14,453 bases of DNA from DASVCZ01 sp036381335 (GTDB lineage Bacteria; Patescibacteriota; Microgenomatia; UBA1400; PJMF01): positions 1-14,453 of the forward strand of contig DASVCZ010000034.1 of the NCBI GenBank assembly GCA_036381335.1, read 5' to 3'. Below are positions 12,869 to 14,453 of the stretch, piece by piece. Numbering within the stretch: position 1 is the stretch's first letter; every line of letters starts with the position of its first letter. A model generated the notes under the pieces. It was not told the origin of the DNA, did not search any database, and saw nothing but the letters and a program-made list of their open reading frames with translations. The position numbers were made by a program, and so were the translations under genes.

Positions 12869-13761
12869 CTCAACAGTCCCTCTTTAGCCCCAATGTGTTG
12901 AACCACGCTGGCGGAATTTTTCTTTCCCCAGTCAATAGCGTCGGCTAAAGATTTACTCCGTAGTTGAGCTGATAAAAAACCTACGGCAAAGGCGTCTCCC
13001 GCCCCTGTGGTGTCAGTGGCATCGACCACCTCAGCTTGATACTGTAACACCGATTGACCGTGCTGGTAGACCTCCCCGCCGTGGGTGCTGTTGGTAATGA
13101 TAATGGTAGCGCAAGCCGCCAATAACTCGGCATGTTTAGTGGCGAGCATTTCCCACTCTTCTTTATTGACAAATAAGTAATCGACTGGCCCCACTGCCAG
13201 CCGCCCATCGACCACCATAACAATATCGGCTACCCCAGGATTCCAGGAAAGCAGAACTGGCGACTGCTGTTGCTGCCGGCTGGTAAAAATTTTCTGCAAC
13301 GTAGCTAACTGACCAGAAACGCTGGAAATATGAATCAAGTGGCTGCTCAATAACTCACTTGGTAAATCCTCCGGGTCTAGGCGGGAGGAGGCACCGCGAT
13401 GAGTCAAAACTGTCCGGTCACCGGTATCGCTGTCGATCAAAATGACGGAGCCGCCGGTTTCTTCCTTTTTTTCTTGGACTAACCAAGAAGTGGTGACGTT
13501 TTCTTGATGTAAATCATTGACAATCAAGACTGCTAACTCGTCCTTACCTGTTTCACTGACAATGTTGGTGTCAAAGCCCATCCGGGCAAACCCAACGGCC
13601 GTGTTGCTAGCCCCCCCACCCGTTTTTAAGGCAAAACTTTCCACTGCGAGCTTGCCGCCATTGGCTTTGGCTGTCAGAGAGCCTTCGGCATCGACCGCAA
13701 ACTGCGAAGACCGAATAAACACATCAACCAGGGCTGATCCAATAGTAGTCACTTGAGGCAT
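12853..13761 (-). CDS. PfkB-family carbohydrate/nucleoside kinase
   Basis: A ribokinase-fold enzyme that phosphorylates a sugar or nucleoside with ATP. The 302-aa protein shows the first PfkB signature GGGASNTAVGFARMG (48-62), the substrate-lid region near the start (ALVDVFIR), ETGGSVILIDSDTGDRTVLTHRGA (101-124), an NPG at 174-176 and the second signature DATDTTGAGDAFAVGF (247-262) with catalytic Asp256. GAKEGLL closes the ATP site. The substrate cannot be fixed from sequence; ribokinase-, fructokinase- and adenosine-kinase-like members all fit. The ATG overlaps the upstream LOG-family stop as TAATG, with GAAAGGAG inside that gene, so the pair is translationally coupled. A shared role in nucleotide or ribose-phosphate metabolism is a reasonable inference. 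Confidence 0.9.
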   Translation of the reverse strand: MPQVTTIGSALVDVFIRSSQFAVDAEGSLTAKANGGKLAVESFALKTGGGASNTAVGFARMGFDTNIVSETGKDELAVLIVNDLHQENVTTSWLVQEKKEETGGSVILIDSDTGDRTVLTHRGASSRLDPEDLPSELLSSHLIHISSVSGQLATLQKIFTSRQQQQSPVLLSWNPGVADIVMVVDGRLAVGPVDYLFVNKEEWEMLATKHAELLAACATIIITNSTHGGEVYQHGQSVLQYQAEVVDATDTTGAGDAFAVGFLSAQLRSKSLADAIDWGKKNSASVVQHIGAKEGLLRISNF

Positions 13762-14453
13762 TACATAACTCCTTTCAGCAGGCGTGATAAACGATAATAA
13801 CGGGTCAGAACTGGCTTAGTTTTACTGGGCACGGCTGGGACATAAGGTAAGTGCTTGGCATCTTGGCGAATAGGCAAGCCACAACGGTCAGACAATTCCT
13901 TTTCAAAATCAGCTAATGCCGCAATTAATTGCTCTTCGTTGTTAACAATTTTATAGACGCTAGTTTCGGTTTCTCCTATAAAAAAGTGGTCCTTAATTAC
14001 GTCCATAACTCGGTGCCAAAACTGACCATAGAGGATCAGCGGCTTGTGGTTGCCGTAGTAAAGATGAGCCAACAGCCAAGCTGTGGCCCACTCGGATAAC
14101 GTGCCCGTCCCGCCCTGGAAACAGACGAAGGCGTCAGCGTGATCCATTAAGCCAAACATGCGTTCGATATAGTTGGCGGTCTTGATTTCTTTATCGACAG
14201 TGTTATCAAAGTACCGGCCTTCGAACTCCGGCATGTCTTTGGGATAAAAGGTAACCGCTAGGGTAGAACCGCCGCCAGCTTGCGCGCCTTTGGTAGCCGC
14301 GTCCATCACGCCAGGCCCACCGCCGTTAACGATCACTTTGCCATGATAGGCCAAGTATCGAGCCACGTTAAACGCTTCGTGGTAGAGCGGGTGCTGCTCG
14401 TCAACGTCGGCACTCCCAAAAAAAGCTATGTTAGAGACGGTACAGTGCTGCTG
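13761..14453 (-). CDS. LOG-family nucleotide-binding protein (5' partial)
   Basis: A Rossmann-fold protein of the LOG / 'lysine decarboxylase-like' family; characterised members are phosphoribohydrolases that cleave nucleoside 5'-monophosphates (cytokinin activation in plants). The frame stays open to the window edge and the added codons fit the family start (SNIAFFGSADVDEQHPLYHE), so the internal GTG at 14366 is not the start and the gene begins beyond 14453. Visible motifs are VNGGGPGVMDAATKGA and FQGGTGTLSEWATAW, where the family usually reads PGGxGTxxE; a Gln replaces the Pro and the Glu is kept. At least 230 codons are inside the window. It overlaps the PfkB-family kinase by one base (TAATG). 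Many bacterial members have no proven substrate. Confidence 0.88.
   Translation of the reverse strand, partial: QQHCTVSNIAFFGSADVDEQHPLYHEAFNVARYLAYHGKVIVNGGGPGVMDAATKGAQAGGGSTLAVTFYPKDMPEFEGRYFDNTVDKEIKTANYIERMFGLMDHADAFVCFQGGTGTLSEWATAWLLAHLYYGNHKPLILYGQFWHRVMDVIKDHFFIGETETSVYKIVNNEEQLIAALADFEKELSDRCGLPIRQDAKHLPYVPAVPSKTKPVLTRYYRLSRLLKGVM

Noticed and set aside
1..14453. CRISPR array, prophage, transposon or toxin-antitoxin system
   Set aside because: No spaced direct repeats, cas genes, integrase, transposase or paired small toxin genes can be seen on either strand.

Overview
The window looks like a chromosomal segment of a Candidate Phyla Radiation (Patescibacteria) bacterium. This rests on the gene set and on gene style: compact single-gene units, small core proteins with lineage-type oddities (an RNase J lacking the usual PVHGE motif, a cysteine-free family-4 uracil-DNA glycosylase, a Lon-like ATPase with no protease domain), many short hypothetical membrane or coiled-coil proteins, and several genes whose TATAAT-like box lies only 6-14 nt before the ATG with no Shine-Dalgarno sequence. 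The standard code with TGA as stop fits every gene. I cannot name the lineage more precisely from the sequence.

Left part (1-4307): the 3' portion of a secreted C39-type cysteine-peptidase protein with an AT-rich lectin-like N-terminal domain and a GC-rich remainder, ending at a long hairpin. Then come a small coiled-coil protein and a divergent tRNA-dihydrouridine synthase, a tRNA-Val(CAC) with its own promoter and two leader hairpins, and an unrecognised 247-aa gene on the minus strand. Two intergenic regions here share a 31-bp repeat (29/31 identical) that contains two tandem GTGGCA units.

Middle (4308-8433): a ComF-family phosphoribosyltransferase, converging on a four-helix membrane protein with a four-cysteine tail; then tmRNA (ssrA, minus strand) with a clear promoter, terminator and an unusually long predicted tag; then an FtsK/SpoIIIE DNA translocase.

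Right part (8531-14453), all minus strand: RNase J, a seven-helix membrane protein translationally coupled (ATGA) to the uracil-DNA glycosylase, a stand-alone Lon-type AAA+ ATPase, a PfkB-family sugar/nucleoside kinase, and a LOG-family protein truncated by the window edge and overlapping the kinase (TAATG).

The genes are mostly housekeeping: tRNA modification, ribosome rescue, RNA decay, chromosome segregation, uracil repair and DNA uptake. No CRISPR array, transposase, phage module or toxin-antitoxin pair is visible. The most interesting points are the altered active-site or cofactor residues in RNase J and the glycosylase, the protease-less Lon, the long tmRNA tag, the shared operator-like repeat, and the composition break inside the first gene.
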